A DNA stretch of 54,698 bases from Amycolatopsis pithecellobii (GCF_009707865.1 NZ_WMBA01000056.1:1-54698); one strand, 5' to 3'; counted from the first letter of the stretch, positions 36,401 through 44,017 are shown. Made by a program: numbers and translations. Notes: a model not told the origin generated them from the letters alone.

Positions 36401-36623
36401 CGACCACGAGCGGGCGGCGTGGCTGCTCGGGGTCAGCAAGGCGCTCCGCGGTGCCTTCGACGAAGGCGACCCGGAACTCGCCACGCTCATCGCGGAGATC
36501 AAAGAACGAATCGGCGACGCCGAATTTGAAAGCGCTTACCGATCTGGCGCGGAACTCGCCAAGGATGCGGCGACCGCCGGTCTGCGGGCCGAATTCGGGT
36601 TACCCGAACAGCCGGCCTCCTGA
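33492..36623 (+). CDS. AfsR/SARP-type regulator (DNA-binding, BTAD, NB-ARC, TPR)
   Basis: 1043 residues. Domains in order: OmpR-like winged helix (about residues 1-90, with IGGARLRMLLARLALDANRAV and RLRRALGDG); bacterial transcriptional activation domain (about 95-245, VDAHQFEELAARG...ELGVDPSAELQ); NB-ARC-type ATPase with P-loop GPGGAGKT at about 281-288 and LLVLDNCEHL Walker B; then a long helical TPR-like region to the end. SARPs bind direct heptamer repeats with about 11-bp period near -10 boxes and activate transcription. Such an array occurs 1.8 kb downstream at 38451-38500. GTG 33492 fits the family N-terminus; no strong ribosome site. Confidence 0.9.
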   Translation: MRVCVLGPVGARADDGTPIDIGGARLRMLLARLALDANRAVTAESLIDGLWGTDPPSDAANALQSLVSRLRRALGDGARLASASGGYLLKVEEVDAHQFEELAARGRQALAAGRHAEAAAVLGDALALWRGEALSDVLDAPFAQPPAARLAELRLAAMEDRFTAELELGRHTDVLADLETSGAENPLRERLAALRIRALYAAGRQTDALAVYEHVRATLADELGVDPSAELQQAQLAVLRGEQAKPRPDHLPVRLTSFVGREREMDLLARSLEVARLVTLAGPGGAGKTRLATEAAVRHPCHELGRVWFVALASVRDAGDVTGAVLATLGSLDMRLNSPALSQPADALDRITELIGSSEGLLVLDNCEHLVEAAAELAHELLTRLPNLSILATSREALAITGELLCPLGPLDAPEAMRLFAERAAAVRPGFVLDEVTSEPVREICRRLDGMPLALELAAARLRSMSAEQIVQRLDDRFRLLTSGSRVALPRQRTLRAVVEWSWDLLEKPERVLARRLSVFPGGATVSSIEEICADDLLPAEDVLYVLGSLTDKSIVDMVGTRYRMLETIRVYGEERLDEAGERELITGRFAEHYLRVAEENDPLLRTGEQLPAIAIFEAEHDNMVTALRRAVKAEDALLSARLVTALTWYWVIRGYQDQPLEFYRDVLRFPGRIPEGLYAAFSVLYALFQAAPVTGPMSNLRELIDDCVRTNATELYAPLALALPMVAFLAGDPELADVQVRRALAGDDVWIRSCAHWVQGFILDGAGDLDGSERARDAALAGFRQVGDRWGMAMTLAMRANAVSLRGRYDEAIAGHLQGLELARELRSADDTVQQLTSLAAERMRAGDWTGAWRDMDEALAVAERSGRLEYRAIARFTLIDLARRAGHFEQAHRELDWLISVADRLPFPMTMADEWVALFRSALAVSEGEPAVARECLRTAIQSSTARRDMPDVASAAQVAALLLGAEGDHERAAWLLGVSKALRGAFDEGDPELATLIAEIKERIGDAEFESAYRSGAELAKDAATAGLRAEFGLPEQPAS

Positions 36624-36640
36624 GCGAAGGCCGGCTGTTC
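36606..36640 (+). terminator. Terminator overlapping the 3' end of the SARP-type gene
   Basis: Perfect 13-bp stem GAACAGCCGGCCT / AGGCCGGCTGTTC. The upstream arm is coding sequence for the last residues, and the TGA stop (36621-36623) is in the loop. It is also placed to stop the convergent ABC operon (stop 36658). Confidence 0.85.
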
Positions 36641-36657
36641 GTTCCCCCGGGGATAGC

Positions 36658-37458
36658 TCAGCCGACGCGGCGCCGGTAAGCGCGCATCGCGAGCGGGAAG
36701 AACACCAGCACCACACCGGCCAGCCAGGCCAGCCCACCCAGCAGCGGACCGGTGACGTCGCCGCCGACCAGCAGGCCACGCATCGCGTCGGCGAGCAGGC
36801 TCACCGGGCTGATATCGGACCACGCGTGCAGCCAGCCAGGCATCGTCTGGCTCGGCACGAACACGTTGCTGCCGAAGGTGAGCGGGAAGACGAACGCGAT
36901 CATGATGCCCTGCACCGAACCCGGATTCTGGACGAGCATCCCGACGAACACCGCGATCCAGCACAAACACAGGCCCGCCACCACCATCAGTGCGACCGCG
37001 CCGAGCACGGCGAGCGGGTTGGTGTGAATGCGGAAGCCCATGATCGTCGCCATGACCAGCAGCACCGCGATCGCGACGAGGTAACGCACGACATCGGCGA
37101 GCACTGCGCCCACGAGCGGGGCGGACCGCGCGATCGGCATGCTGCGGAACCGGTCGAACACACCTTTGCTGACATCGGTGTTGAGCGCCACGCCCGCGGA
37201 CAGGCTGGCCATGATCGTGTTCTGCACCAGCAGGCCCGGGGTCAGGTTCTGCAGGTAGGCGCCGGTGCTGCCGGAGATCGCACCGCCGAAGAGGTAGACG
37301 AACATGACGAGGAACAGGATCGGCTGGATCGTGACGTCGATCAGCTGTTCGGGGTTCTTGCGGATCTTGAGAATCCCCCGCCAGGCAAGGGAAAGTCCGT
37401 GTTGCAGCGCCTTCGCCGGGCTGATGTGGCGAGGCGGTGCGAGCACCGCGGCGGTCAT
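36658..37458 (-). CDS. ABC-2 type transporter permease (DrrB-like)
   Basis: 266 residues, six hydrophobic segments. It has the ABC-2/DrrB pattern: KNPEQLIDVTIQPILFLVMFVYLFGG near the start (landmark), GVALNTDVSKGVFDRFRSMPIARSAPLVG with the conserved DRFRSMP loop, and PLTFGSNVFVP. It forms the membrane half of an exporter with the ATPase encoded just upstream, with which it overlaps by 4 nt. Related systems export drugs or lipids; substrate unknown here. Confidence 0.9.
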   Translation of the reverse strand: MTAAVLAPPRHISPAKALQHGLSLAWRGILKIRKNPEQLIDVTIQPILFLVMFVYLFGGAISGSTGAYLQNLTPGLLVQNTIMASLSAGVALNTDVSKGVFDRFRSMPIARSAPLVGAVLADVVRYLVAIAVLLVMATIMGFRIHTNPLAVLGAVALMVVAGLCLCWIAVFVGMLVQNPGSVQGIMIAFVFPLTFGSNVFVPSQTMPGWLHAWSDISPVSLLADAMRGLLVGGDVTGPLLGGLAWLAGVVLVFFPLAMRAYRRRVG

Positions 37459-38405
37459 ACCACCAACTCCTCGGCGGGTTTCCCAGTGAGGGCAAGGAAA
37501 ACTTCGTCCAGGCTCGGGAGCCGCAGTGCAAGCTCGTCGGCGGTGATGCCGGCCTCGTCGAGCTTACGGACCATTGTGGACAGAAGAACGGGATCGGACA
37601 CGGGTGCGGTGAGCAGCCCGGTGTCGTCGTCGCGCGCCGGGATGACCCCGGTGAGATCGGCCAGAATGCGCTCGACGATGTCCATATCGGACAGTGCGGT
37701 CGGCCGCACCAGCATCGTCTGCCCGCCGACTCGCCGCTTGAGCTCGTCCGCGCGGCCCTCGGCGACTACGCGGCCGTGGTCGATGACGGTGATGGAGTCG
37801 GCCAGCTGATCAGCCTCGTCGAGGTACTGCGTGGTCAGCAGCACGGTCGCCCCGTCGGCGACCAGCCGCCGCACGACAGCCCAGACTTCGTTACGCGCGT
37901 GGGGGTCCAGCCCCGTGGTCGGCTCGTCGAGGTACAGCACCTGCGGGCGGCCGACGAGACTGGCGGCGAGGTCCAGCCGTCGCCGCATCCCGCCCGAGTA
38001 AGTCTTGGCCGCGCGGCCCGCAGCCTCGGTCAGCTCGAACTGCTCCAGCAACGCGGCGGCCCGCGCCTTCGCGTCCGGCTTGGCCAGCCCGAGCAACCGC
38101 CCGAGCAGCACGAGGTTCTCGGTGCCCGAAAGATCTTCGTCCACCGACGCGTACTGGCCCGTCAGCCCGATCAGTGAGCGCACACGCACCGGGTCACGCA
38201 CCACGTCATACCCGCCGACGGTCGCGTGCCCGCTGTCCGGTTGCAGCAGCGTGGCCAGGATCCGGACGGCCGTTGTCTTGCCTGCGCCGTTCGGCCCGAG
38301 CACACCCACCACCTTCCCGGTCGGCACCCGCAGATCCACCCCGTTCAGCGCGACCGTTTCCCCGAAACGTTTGACCAGGCCTTCCGCCTGGATCGCCAGC
38401 GACAT
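37455..38405 (-). CDS. ABC transporter ATP-binding protein (daunorubicin-resistance DrrA family)
   Basis: 316 residues. Walker A GPNGAGKTT, Q-loop GLTGQYASVDEDL, signature YSGGMRRRLDLA, Walker B VLYLDEPTTGLDP and the H-loop TTQYLDEADQL; the C-terminal extension DUF4162-like region typical of DrrA follows. ATG 38405 has an AAGGAGGATGAG ribosome site. It forms an operon with the permease. It is divergent from the phosphodiesterase-like gene across a 116-bp region that holds heptamer repeats, so the nearby SARP-type regulator may control either side. Confidence 0.94.
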   Translation of the reverse strand: MSLAIQAEGLVKRFGETVALNGVDLRVPTGKVVGVLGPNGAGKTTAVRILATLLQPDSGHATVGGYDVVRDPVRVRSLIGLTGQYASVDEDLSGTENLVLLGRLLGLAKPDAKARAAALLEQFELTEAAGRAAKTYSGGMRRRLDLAASLVGRPQVLYLDEPTTGLDPHARNEVWAVVRRLVADGATVLLTTQYLDEADQLADSITVIDHGRVVAEGRADELKRRVGGQTMLVRPTALSDMDIVERILADLTGVIPARDDDTGLLTAPVSDPVLLSTMVRKLDEAGITADELALRLPSLDEVFLALTGKPAEELVV

Positions 38406-38450
38406 CTCATCCTCCTTGGTCGTCGCACGGGATCAAGATGCCGGGACCGG

Positions 38451-38514
38451 CTGGCAGGCGGCGCACAGCGCGCTGGCAGCTGCTGACAGCGGGCTGACAA
38501 GTTTCGCGTACAAC
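38451..38514 (+). promoter_or_regulatory. SARP-type promoter: five heptamer direct repeats and a -10 box
   Basis: Heptamers CTGGCAG (38451), CGCACAG (38462, weaker), CTGGCAG (38473), CTGACAG (38483) and CTGACAA (38494) follow each other at 11, 11, 10 and 11 bp, one helical turn apart. Exactly 8 bp separate the last heptamer from TACAAC (38509-38514), a candidate -10 box, and 7 bp more lead to the GTG at 38522. This spacing is the known arrangement of SARP-activated promoters. A SARP-type regulator is encoded at 33492-36623. Binding is inferred. Confidence 0.6.
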
Positions 38515-38521
38515 AGACTGT

Positions 38522-39499
38522 GTGCACACCGCAGAGGCTCCGGCCCCACCGCGAGCGAGTTCGTCCTACCGCCGGAACCTCGGGATGATCGCGCTTCTCG
38601 TGCTCGCCTTGGCGTTCCTGGAGATCGCCGCGATGCGGGTGATCGGCGTGGACGGCAACCGGCTGACCGCGGCGCTGCTCGCGCTCACCCCGTACTGGGC
38701 GGTGGGCGGGCTGATGCTCGGCGGGGTGTCACTGGGGCTGCGACACTGGTGGATCGGCGGGATCGTGCTCGCGGTCGCGCTCGCGCTGGTCGCGATGCAG
38801 GTGCCGCGCGCGATCGCGGCCACCCAGCCGCCGGCGCACGGCGCTGCCCTGCGTGTGATGTCGTCGAACCAGTACCTCGGCCACGCGGATGTCGACACCA
38901 TCGTGCGGCTGGTCCGCGAAAACCAGATCGATGTGCTGAACCTGCTGGAACTGACGCCACGCGAGGTGCGCGAGTTCGAGCGCGCCGGGCTGTTCGAGAC
39001 GCTGCCGTACCGGGTGCTCAAACCGCAGTACGGCGGTGCGGGTTCGGGCATCGTGTCGCGTTACCCGCTGACGGAATTGTCGCTGGCCGGCCCGTCGCGG
39101 ATGGAACAGCCGAGTGCCCGGGTCGACCTCGGCGGCACCTCGATCGAGATCGTCGCGGTGCATCCGATCCCGCCGACGACGGACGCGGCGGAGTGGAAGA
39201 AGGAGGTGGCCGGGCTGCCTGGGCCGGACAGTCATGGCCCGGTGCGGATTCTCGCCGGGGACTTCAACGCCACGGTCGATCACGCGACGTTCCGCGATCT
39301 GCTCGGCGCCGGGTATACCGACGCGGCGCTCAGCCGGGGCGAGGCGTTCACCTCCACCTGGCCATCCCGGTTCTTCCCACCGCCGGTCACGATCGACCAC
39401 GTGCTCGTGGACCCGCGGGTCGCGGTCGAGCACTATCGGGTGCTGGACGTCCCCGGTTCCGACCACAAGGCGGTGCTGGCCGAGCTCACCCTGCCGTGA
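38522..39499 (+). CDS. Endonuclease/exonuclease/phosphatase-family membrane protein
   Basis: 325 residues. Three N-terminal hydrophobic segments (about residues 20-100), then an extracytoplasmic EEP domain: RVMSSNQYLGHAD (N of the metal site), VLNLLELTP (catalytic Glu), AVHPIPP, LAGDFNAT (GDFN) and IDHVLVD plus SDHKAVLAEL with the terminal SDH. Family members cleave phosphodiesters or phosphomonoesters; substrate unknown. GTG 38522 has no ribosome site but is 7 nt after the -10 box, so it looks leaderless. Its 3' end overlaps the convergent Sir2 gene by 14 bp. Confidence 0.88.
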   Translation: MHTAEAPAPPRASSSYRRNLGMIALLVLALAFLEIAAMRVIGVDGNRLTAALLALTPYWAVGGLMLGGVSLGLRHWWIGGIVLAVALALVAMQVPRAIAATQPPAHGAALRVMSSNQYLGHADVDTIVRLVRENQIDVLNLLELTPREVREFERAGLFETLPYRVLKPQYGGAGSGIVSRYPLTELSLAGPSRMEQPSARVDLGGTSIEIVAVHPIPPTTDAAEWKKEVAGLPGPDSHGPVRILAGDFNATVDHATFRDLLGAGYTDAALSRGEAFTSTWPSRFFPPPVTIDHVLVDPRVAVEHYRVLDVPGSDHKAVLAELTLP

Positions 39500-40313
39500 G
39501 CAGTGCGTCGAGGGTGGTGAGCGTGTCCAAGGCGCCGCCCGCCAAGGAAATCCCGCGATTGTGCCGGATCTGTGGCTCGCGCGGGTTGATCCGGATCAGC
39601 GCGCCGGTGCCGGCGCTGGCGAGCTCGGCGTAGCGCCGCACTGTGGGCACCGCCGTACCGGCACCGAGCTCTATGACGACGAGGTTCGGATACCGGCGGC
39701 GCCACTCGTGCACCGCACGCCGCTGATCGTCGCTGCGCGTGGAGACCCAGTCGAAATCGCCGAACATCAGGATGTTCGGTCGCGCCAGGCGCCCGCAGGC
39801 CGGGCATTGCGGCAGTGGCCCGGTGGCCCGCATCGAGTCCTCGTCGATCCGGGGTGCGAAATCCGTGGCAGGCCAGATGCCGGTGCCGCACGGATGGCTG
39901 CACTGCAGGTGATGGATCGAGCCGTGTATCTCGGCGACGAGCGGGAAACCGGCCTGCTGGAACTGACCGTCCACATTGGACGTGAAAACCACGACACCGC
40001 CCGGCTTCGCCTCGCTCCATTTGCGAAGGAGCGCGAAACCCTGATGTGGCACGGTTTCCCGGTACAGCTGGAGGCGGTGACCGTAGAAACCCCAAGCCAG
40101 CGCCGGATCTTCGGCGAAATGCCGTGGATCGGCCAGTTCCACGAACTGCAGCCCGAGCCGCGCATAGGGCGGGTAGGCCCGCCAGAACCCTTCGTCACCA
40201 CGGAAATCGGGCAGCCCGGAATCGACACCCATCCCGGCGCCGGCGCAGACGAGCAGTGCGTCCGCACCGGCGATCAGCCGGGCCGCCCGGCCCAGCTCCT
40301 CGTTAGTCGGCAT
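39486..40313 (-). CDS. Sir2-family NAD-dependent deacylase
   Basis: 275 residues. NAD-binding GAGMGVDSGLPDFRG (variant of GAGxSxxSGIPDFRG), FTSNVDGQFQ in place of TQNID, catalytic His in EIHGSIHHLQC, and two Cys pairs (CSHPC and CPAC) forming the zinc site; GDFDW follows where GE is common. The GAGMGV and TSNVD variants mark a divergent subfamily, so deacetylation is likely but not certain. ATG 40313 lies in the end of the mhuD gene, so the two are cotranscribed. It overlaps the EEP gene at its 3' end. Confidence 0.9.
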   Translation of the reverse strand: MPTNEELGRAARLIAGADALLVCAGAGMGVDSGLPDFRGDEGFWRAYPPYARLGLQFVELADPRHFAEDPALAWGFYGHRLQLYRETVPHQGFALLRKWSEAKPGGVVVFTSNVDGQFQQAGFPLVAEIHGSIHHLQCSHPCGTGIWPATDFAPRIDEDSMRATGPLPQCPACGRLARPNILMFGDFDWVSTRSDDQRRAVHEWRRRYPNLVVIELGAGTAVPTVRRYAELASAGTGALIRINPREPQIRHNRGISLAGGALDTLTTLDALLTAG

Positions 40314-40605
40314 CCAGGGAAACGACCTCGAACTCCAGCAGGTTCGCGCCGGTGGACACCGGCCGGGCGCGCTCGCCGCCGTGCGCCTCGCGCGCCGGGC
40401 CCTCGGCCCATGCCTTATACGCCTGCTCGGACTCCCACTTCGTGTACACGAAGTAGCGGTTCTCGCCGGCGACCGGGCGCAGCAGCTCGAAGCCGAGGAA
40501 ACCGGGCTGGTTGTCCACCGCGTGCTTGCGGTTCGCGAAGCGCTTCTCCAGCTCGGGGCCGGCGCCCTCGGGAACCTCGATTGCGTTGATCTTGACGACT
40601 GCCAT
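40303..40605 (-). CDS. mhuD: MhuD-type heme-degrading monooxygenase
   Basis: 100 residues, ferredoxin-like ABM fold. It aligns along its length with M. tuberculosis MhuD (VVKINAIEVP, GAGPELEKRFA, PGFLGF, LLRPV, TGANLLEFEV). All three key heme-site residues keep their number: N7, W66 and H75. MhuD cleaves heme to mycobilin, releasing iron without CO. ATG 40605 is 7 nt after TAGGGT, a leaderless geometry; the longer open frame upstream is a shadow of the hydrolase gene. It overlaps sir2 by 11 nt. No iron box was seen in the 27-bp promoter region. Confidence 0.93.
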   Translation of the reverse strand: MAVVKINAIEVPEGAGPELEKRFANRKHAVDNQPGFLGFELLRPVAGENRYFVYTKWESEQAYKAWAEGPAREAHGGERARPVSTGANLLEFEVVSLDAD

Positions 40606-40632
40606 GGGATCCACCCTACCTAGACTGTCGGG
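40606..40632. promoter_or_regulatory. Back-to-back leaderless promoters between mhuD and the hydrolase
   Basis: Only 27 bp separate two divergent start codons. On the minus strand TAGGGT (618-613) is 7 nt before the mhuD ATG; on the plus strand TAGACT (40621-40626) is 6 nt before the hydrolase ATG. The -35 region of each would lie within the other gene. Confidence 0.65.
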
Positions 40633-41382
40633 ATGAGCGTTGTGGACTTCGGCGGCCAAGGGCAGCCGATCGTGCTGCTGCACGGGTTGATGGGACGCGC
40701 GCGAACGTGGTGGCCGGCCGCGCAGTGGCTGACTCGCTACGGGCGCGTTGTCGGTCTCGACGCGCGCGGGCACGGGCGGGCGCCGAAGACCGGACCGTGG
40801 ACGACGGAACAGTTCGTCGAGGATGTGGCCGCGGTCTTGCGGACGTTCGACGAGCCGGCGGTGCTGATCGGGCATTCGATGGGCGGCCTGCACGCGTGGG
40901 CGACGGCGGCGACGTATCCGGGGATGGTGCGCGCGGTGGTCGTGGAGGAGATGGCGCCGGACCAGCGCGGGCGGACAGTCGACGATTGGCGGGCGTACTT
41001 GGATTCCTGGCCGGTGCCGTTCCAGTCGCTCGCGCATGTGCGGGAATTCTTCGGCAGCACGGGAAACTACTACACCGAATGCGTCGAGGAGCGCGCGGAC
41101 GGCTACCACTTGATCGCGGAGCTGGACACCATGTACGAGATCGCGGCCGAATGGGGCCGGCGGGACTACTGGTCGTTCGTGGCCGGCGTGAAGTGTCCGC
41201 TGCTGGCGATCGAGGCGCAGCACACGGCGATGCCTCCCGGTCAACTGGCGGAACTGGCGGCGCGGGTACCGGACGGCCGGCACCTCGTGGTGGAGGGCGC
41301 CGGGCATTTCGTCCACGGCGACGCGCCCGACGAGTACCGCGGCGCGGTGGAGGCGTTCTTATCCGCGGTGCTCTCCCGGTAG
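40633..41382 (+). CDS. Alpha/beta hydrolase
   Basis: 249 residues, alpha/beta hydrolase fold. Oxyanion region IVLLHGLMGRARTWW, nucleophile elbow GHSMGG, likely acid Glu in AIEAQHT, and catalytic His in GAGHFVHGDAPDEY. It corresponds in position to Rv3591c beside mhuD. Substrate unknown; no lid-specific motif is recognised. Start supported by TAGACT 6 nt upstream and lack of a Shine-Dalgarno. The 3' end overlaps mutY by 24 bp on the other strand. Confidence 0.9.
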   Translation: MSVVDFGGQGQPIVLLHGLMGRARTWWPAAQWLTRYGRVVGLDARGHGRAPKTGPWTTEQFVEDVAAVLRTFDEPAVLIGHSMGGLHAWATAATYPGMVRAVVVEEMAPDQRGRTVDDWRAYLDSWPVPFQSLAHVREFFGSTGNYYTECVEERADGYHLIAELDTMYEIAAEWGRRDYWSFVAGVKCPLLAIEAQHTAMPPGQLAELAARVPDGRHLVVEGAGHFVHGDAPDEYRGAVEAFLSAVLSR

Positions 41383-42243
41383 CGCGAAGCGGCCGTCCGG
41401 AATCTGTTCCACCAAGCCATCCGTGAGCAGCGACGCCAGGCACCGATCCCGCCGCCCGGCGTCTTCCGGCCACACGACATCCAGCCGGTCCTTCCACACC
41501 GGCTCGGGCGTGGCGCGCAGGACATCCAGGAGTTTCCCGCGGATCTGCCGGTCGGTACCCGCGAACTTCTGCACCGGTTTCGCCGGCCCGGCGTATTCGG
41601 GCCGGCCGGCGCGCTGCCAGGCGCACCTGTCGTAGATCGGGCAGTCGGCACATTTCGGCGAACGCGCGGTGCACACCAAGGCGCCGAGTTCCATCAGTGC
41701 GGCGGAAAACCGGGCCGCTGGCGCGTCGGCTGCGGGCAGCAGCGCTTCGACGTCCGCCATGTCACGGGTGTTCGACGCCGGGCCCGCGTCACCGGCACCG
41801 TGCACCGCCCGCGCGACGACCCGCCGCACGTTGGTGTCCACCACCGGCGCCCGCTTACCGTAGGCGAAAGCCGCGACCGCCCGCGCCGTGTACGCGCCGA
41901 TACCCGGCAACGCCAGCAGAGTGTCCACATCGGACGGTACGACGTCACCGTGCTCGCCCGCGATGACCGAAGCCGCCTCGTGCAGGCGCAGCGCGCGGCG
42001 CGGGTAGCCGAGTTTGCCCCACGCGCGCAGCACCTCGCCCTGGCTCTCGGCCGCGAGCGCGGACGGGACCGGCCAGCGCGCCAGCCACTCCTCCCAGATC
42101 GGCTGCACTCGTACGACCGGCGTCTGCTGCAGCATGATCTCGCTGACCAGCACACCCCAGCCGGTGCATTCCGGCTTACGCCACGGCAGATCCCGCGCCG
42201 TACGGTCGAACCAGTCGATCAGGGTTTCGGCTTGGATGGGCAC
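41359..42243 (-). CDS. mutY: A/G-specific adenine DNA glycosylase
   Basis: 294 residues. Removes adenine opposite 8-oxoguanine. N-terminal LPWRKPECTGWGVLVSEIMLQQTPV (landmark, with the catalytic Glu in SEIMLQQT), helix-hairpin-helix LPGIGAYTA followed by VDTNVRRV with the catalytic Asp, and a 4Fe-4S cluster C-x6-C-x2-C-x5-C (CTARSPKCADCPIYDRC). The C-terminal 8-oxoG recognition domain is short. GTG 42243 lies 6 nt after TAGTCT, so it may be transcribed leaderless from within the 13-bp gap to the carbonic anhydrase gene. Confidence 0.95.
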   Translation of the reverse strand: MPIQAETLIDWFDRTARDLPWRKPECTGWGVLVSEIMLQQTPVVRVQPIWEEWLARWPVPSALAAESQGEVLRAWGKLGYPRRALRLHEAASVIAGEHGDVVPSDVDTLLALPGIGAYTARAVAAFAYGKRAPVVDTNVRRVVARAVHGAGDAGPASNTRDMADVEALLPAADAPAARFSAALMELGALVCTARSPKCADCPIYDRCAWQRAGRPEYAGPAKPVQKFAGTDRQIRGKLLDVLRATPEPVWKDRLDVVWPEDAGRRDRCLASLLTDGLVEQIPDGRFALPGEHRG

Positions 42244-42256
42244 ACGGCCAGACTAG

Positions 42257-42748
42257 CTACTGGACCTCGGTCAGCTCACCGGTGTGCACGTCGTAGACGA
42301 ATCCGCGCACATTGTCCTTGTACGGCAGGAAATCGCTGCGCCGCGCGCGCTGGACCGACGTCCGCACGCTGTCCTTCACCTCGCGGAATGCCTCGACGGC
42401 CCACGTCGGCCGCAGCCCGGTGTCGTGTTCCAGCTCGTCCTTGAACTCGTCGTCGGTCACCATCGACAGCCCGCAGCTGGTGTGCTGAACGATGATCACC
42501 TCGCGCGTCCCGAGCTTGCGCTGCGACAACGCGAGCGAACGGATCACGTCGTCGGTCACGACCCCGCCGGCGTTGCGCAGAATATGCGCCTCACCCTGGA
42601 TCAGCCCGAACAACTCGAACACCCGGATCCGGGCGTCCATGCAGGTCAGGATCGCGATGTGCAGGGATGGTTCGGGGGTCGATCGGTCACCCCGCAGCCG
42701 GTCTTCGAGTTGTTCGTTGCGACTGAGCAGCTCGTCGATCGCGGTCAT
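42257..42748 (-). CDS. Beta-class carbonic anhydrase (Rv1284/CanA-like)
   Basis: 163 residues. Zinc ligands Cys in ILTCMDARI, then HTSCG (His and Cys), with the catalytic Asp-Arg dyad in MDAR. The motifs GEAHILRNAGGVVTDDVIRSLA and RGFVYDVHTGEL (landmarks) match the short CanA-type branch rather than the about 207-residue CanB that sits beside mutY in M. tuberculosis. ATG 42748 is chosen over the upstream frame start at 42772 because AGGAGGAG is 6 nt before it. Second carbonic anhydrase class in the window. Confidence 0.93.
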   Translation of the reverse strand: MTAIDELLSRNEQLEDRLRGDRSTPEPSLHIAILTCMDARIRVFELFGLIQGEAHILRNAGGVVTDDVIRSLALSQRKLGTREVIIVQHTSCGLSMVTDDEFKDELEHDTGLRPTWAVEAFREVKDSVRTSVQRARRSDFLPYKDNVRGFVYDVHTGELTEVQ

Positions 42749-42778
42749 CTGGCTCCTCCTGGCGTCGGTCAACCTACT

Positions 42779-43879
42779 TTAAGGGCCGAACCAGTGCTCT
42801 TCCATCGTTCGTGGCGGAGCTGACGTCGTCCCGATGCGCAGGTCGGTGTCGAGCGTGATGATCTGCGGATTGACGTGGTCGGCCGCCGACAGCAGCAGCT
42901 TGCCCGCGGCACGGCCCTTCTCCAGCACCGGCTGGTGGACGGTCGTCAACCCGGCGCGCTCGGCCTCGGCGATACCGTCGAACCCGGTGACCGTGAGATC
43001 CGCCGGCACCCGCAGTCCTCGCCGTTCCGCTTCGGCCAGCGCGCCGAGGGCGAGTATGTCCGAGGTGCAGATCAGTGCGGTGACCTGCGGGTAGGCGTTC
43101 AGCAGCTGGCGGGCGGCGGAGGCGCCTTCGTCGACGGTGTGGTCGAACCGCTCGACGACGGGCACGGTCGCCCAGTCGACCCCGGCCTTCGTGAACGCCG
43201 TCGCGAGCGCTTCGAGCCTGGTCCTCTGCACGTGGAAATGTGCGGTGCGCTGGCGTTCCAGCGGGACGAAGTCGTCGTTGCGGTCACGGCCAAGGCGCAT
43301 GCACAGAACGCCGACCTGGCGGTGACCGAGGCCGACGAGATGCTCGCCGAGCTGGGCGATCGCGGTCGCGTCGTCCGGGCCGACCCGGTCGATCCCGTCG
43401 ATGCGCGGCTGGTCGATGATCACGGTGGGCACCGGCCGGGCCAGCACGGCGGCAAGGTGCGGATCGTCGTCCGGCACCGAGTAGACGACGAACCCGTCGA
43501 CGCCGGCGCGGTGCACGGCGGCCACGTCCTCGCGACCGGGGCTGGCCGGCACGAGATGCAGCCCGACGCCCGCGTCCTCGCAGGCGAGCGCGAGCCCCTC
43601 GAGGACGCCGATCGCCGCGGGGTCACGGAACGCGTACGAAAGGTTCTCGGTGAGGAGGAGCCCGACGGCTCCCGCCTTGCGGGTGCGCAGTGAACGCGCC
43701 ACGGGATCCGGACCGGGATAGCCGAGGCGGCGCGCGGTCTCCAGCACCCGGCGGCGAAGCTCGGGTGAGAGCTGGTCGGGCCGGTTGTAGGCGTTGGACA
43801 CCGTGGTCCTGGACACGCCGAGTTCCGCCGCGAGCGACGCCAGCGTGGCCTGTCGCCTCATGCGCATAGGACGGCCCAT
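42779..43879 (-). CDS. LacI-family transcriptional regulator
   Basis: About 366 residues. LacI headpiece ATLASLAAELGVSRTTVSNAYNRPDQLSPELRRRVLETARRLGY (landmark, residues about 8-50) with hinge DPVARSLRTRKAG, then a periplasmic-binding-like effector domain (VGLLLTENLSYAF, GVDGFVVYSVPDDD, ALICTSDILALGALAEAERRGLRVP, DLTVTGFDGI). Effector is likely a sugar or nucleoside, but no sugar genes are adjacent. Start is one of three Met codons (43879, 43867, 43861), none with a good ribosome site. A dyad 8 bp upstream suggests autoregulation. Confidence 0.9.
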   Translation of the reverse strand: MGRPMRMRRQATLASLAAELGVSRTTVSNAYNRPDQLSPELRRRVLETARRLGYPGPDPVARSLRTRKAGAVGLLLTENLSYAFRDPAAIGVLEGLALACEDAGVGLHLVPASPGREDVAAVHRAGVDGFVVYSVPDDDPHLAAVLARPVPTVIIDQPRIDGIDRVGPDDATAIAQLGEHLVGLGHRQVGVLCMRLGRDRNDDFVPLERQRTAHFHVQRTRLEALATAFTKAGVDWATVPVVERFDHTVDEGASAARQLLNAYPQVTALICTSDILALGALAEAERRGLRVPADLTVTGFDGIAEAERAGLTTVHQPVLEKGRAAGKLLLSAADHVNPQIITLDTDLRIGTTSAPPRTMEEHWFGP

Positions 43880-43886
43880 GAAAGGA

Positions 43887-43899
43887 AACCGTAACGGTT
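43887..43899. promoter_or_regulatory. Candidate LacI-type operator
   Basis: Perfect odd palindrome AACCGT-A-ACGGTT, 8 bp upstream of the LacI gene. Symmetric AACCG/CGGTT arms are typical of LacI-family operators. Autoregulation is inferred from position. Confidence 0.5.
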
Positions 43900-44017
43900 C
43901 AGATCGGATTCCAGAAGTCGGAGCACGGCTGCCTGGCGGCCCCGTCGGCGCCATGCCACGTTCAGCCGCCCTTAACCCGCGAAACCAAGATCATCACTCG
44001 ATGGCGTAAAGTGAACT

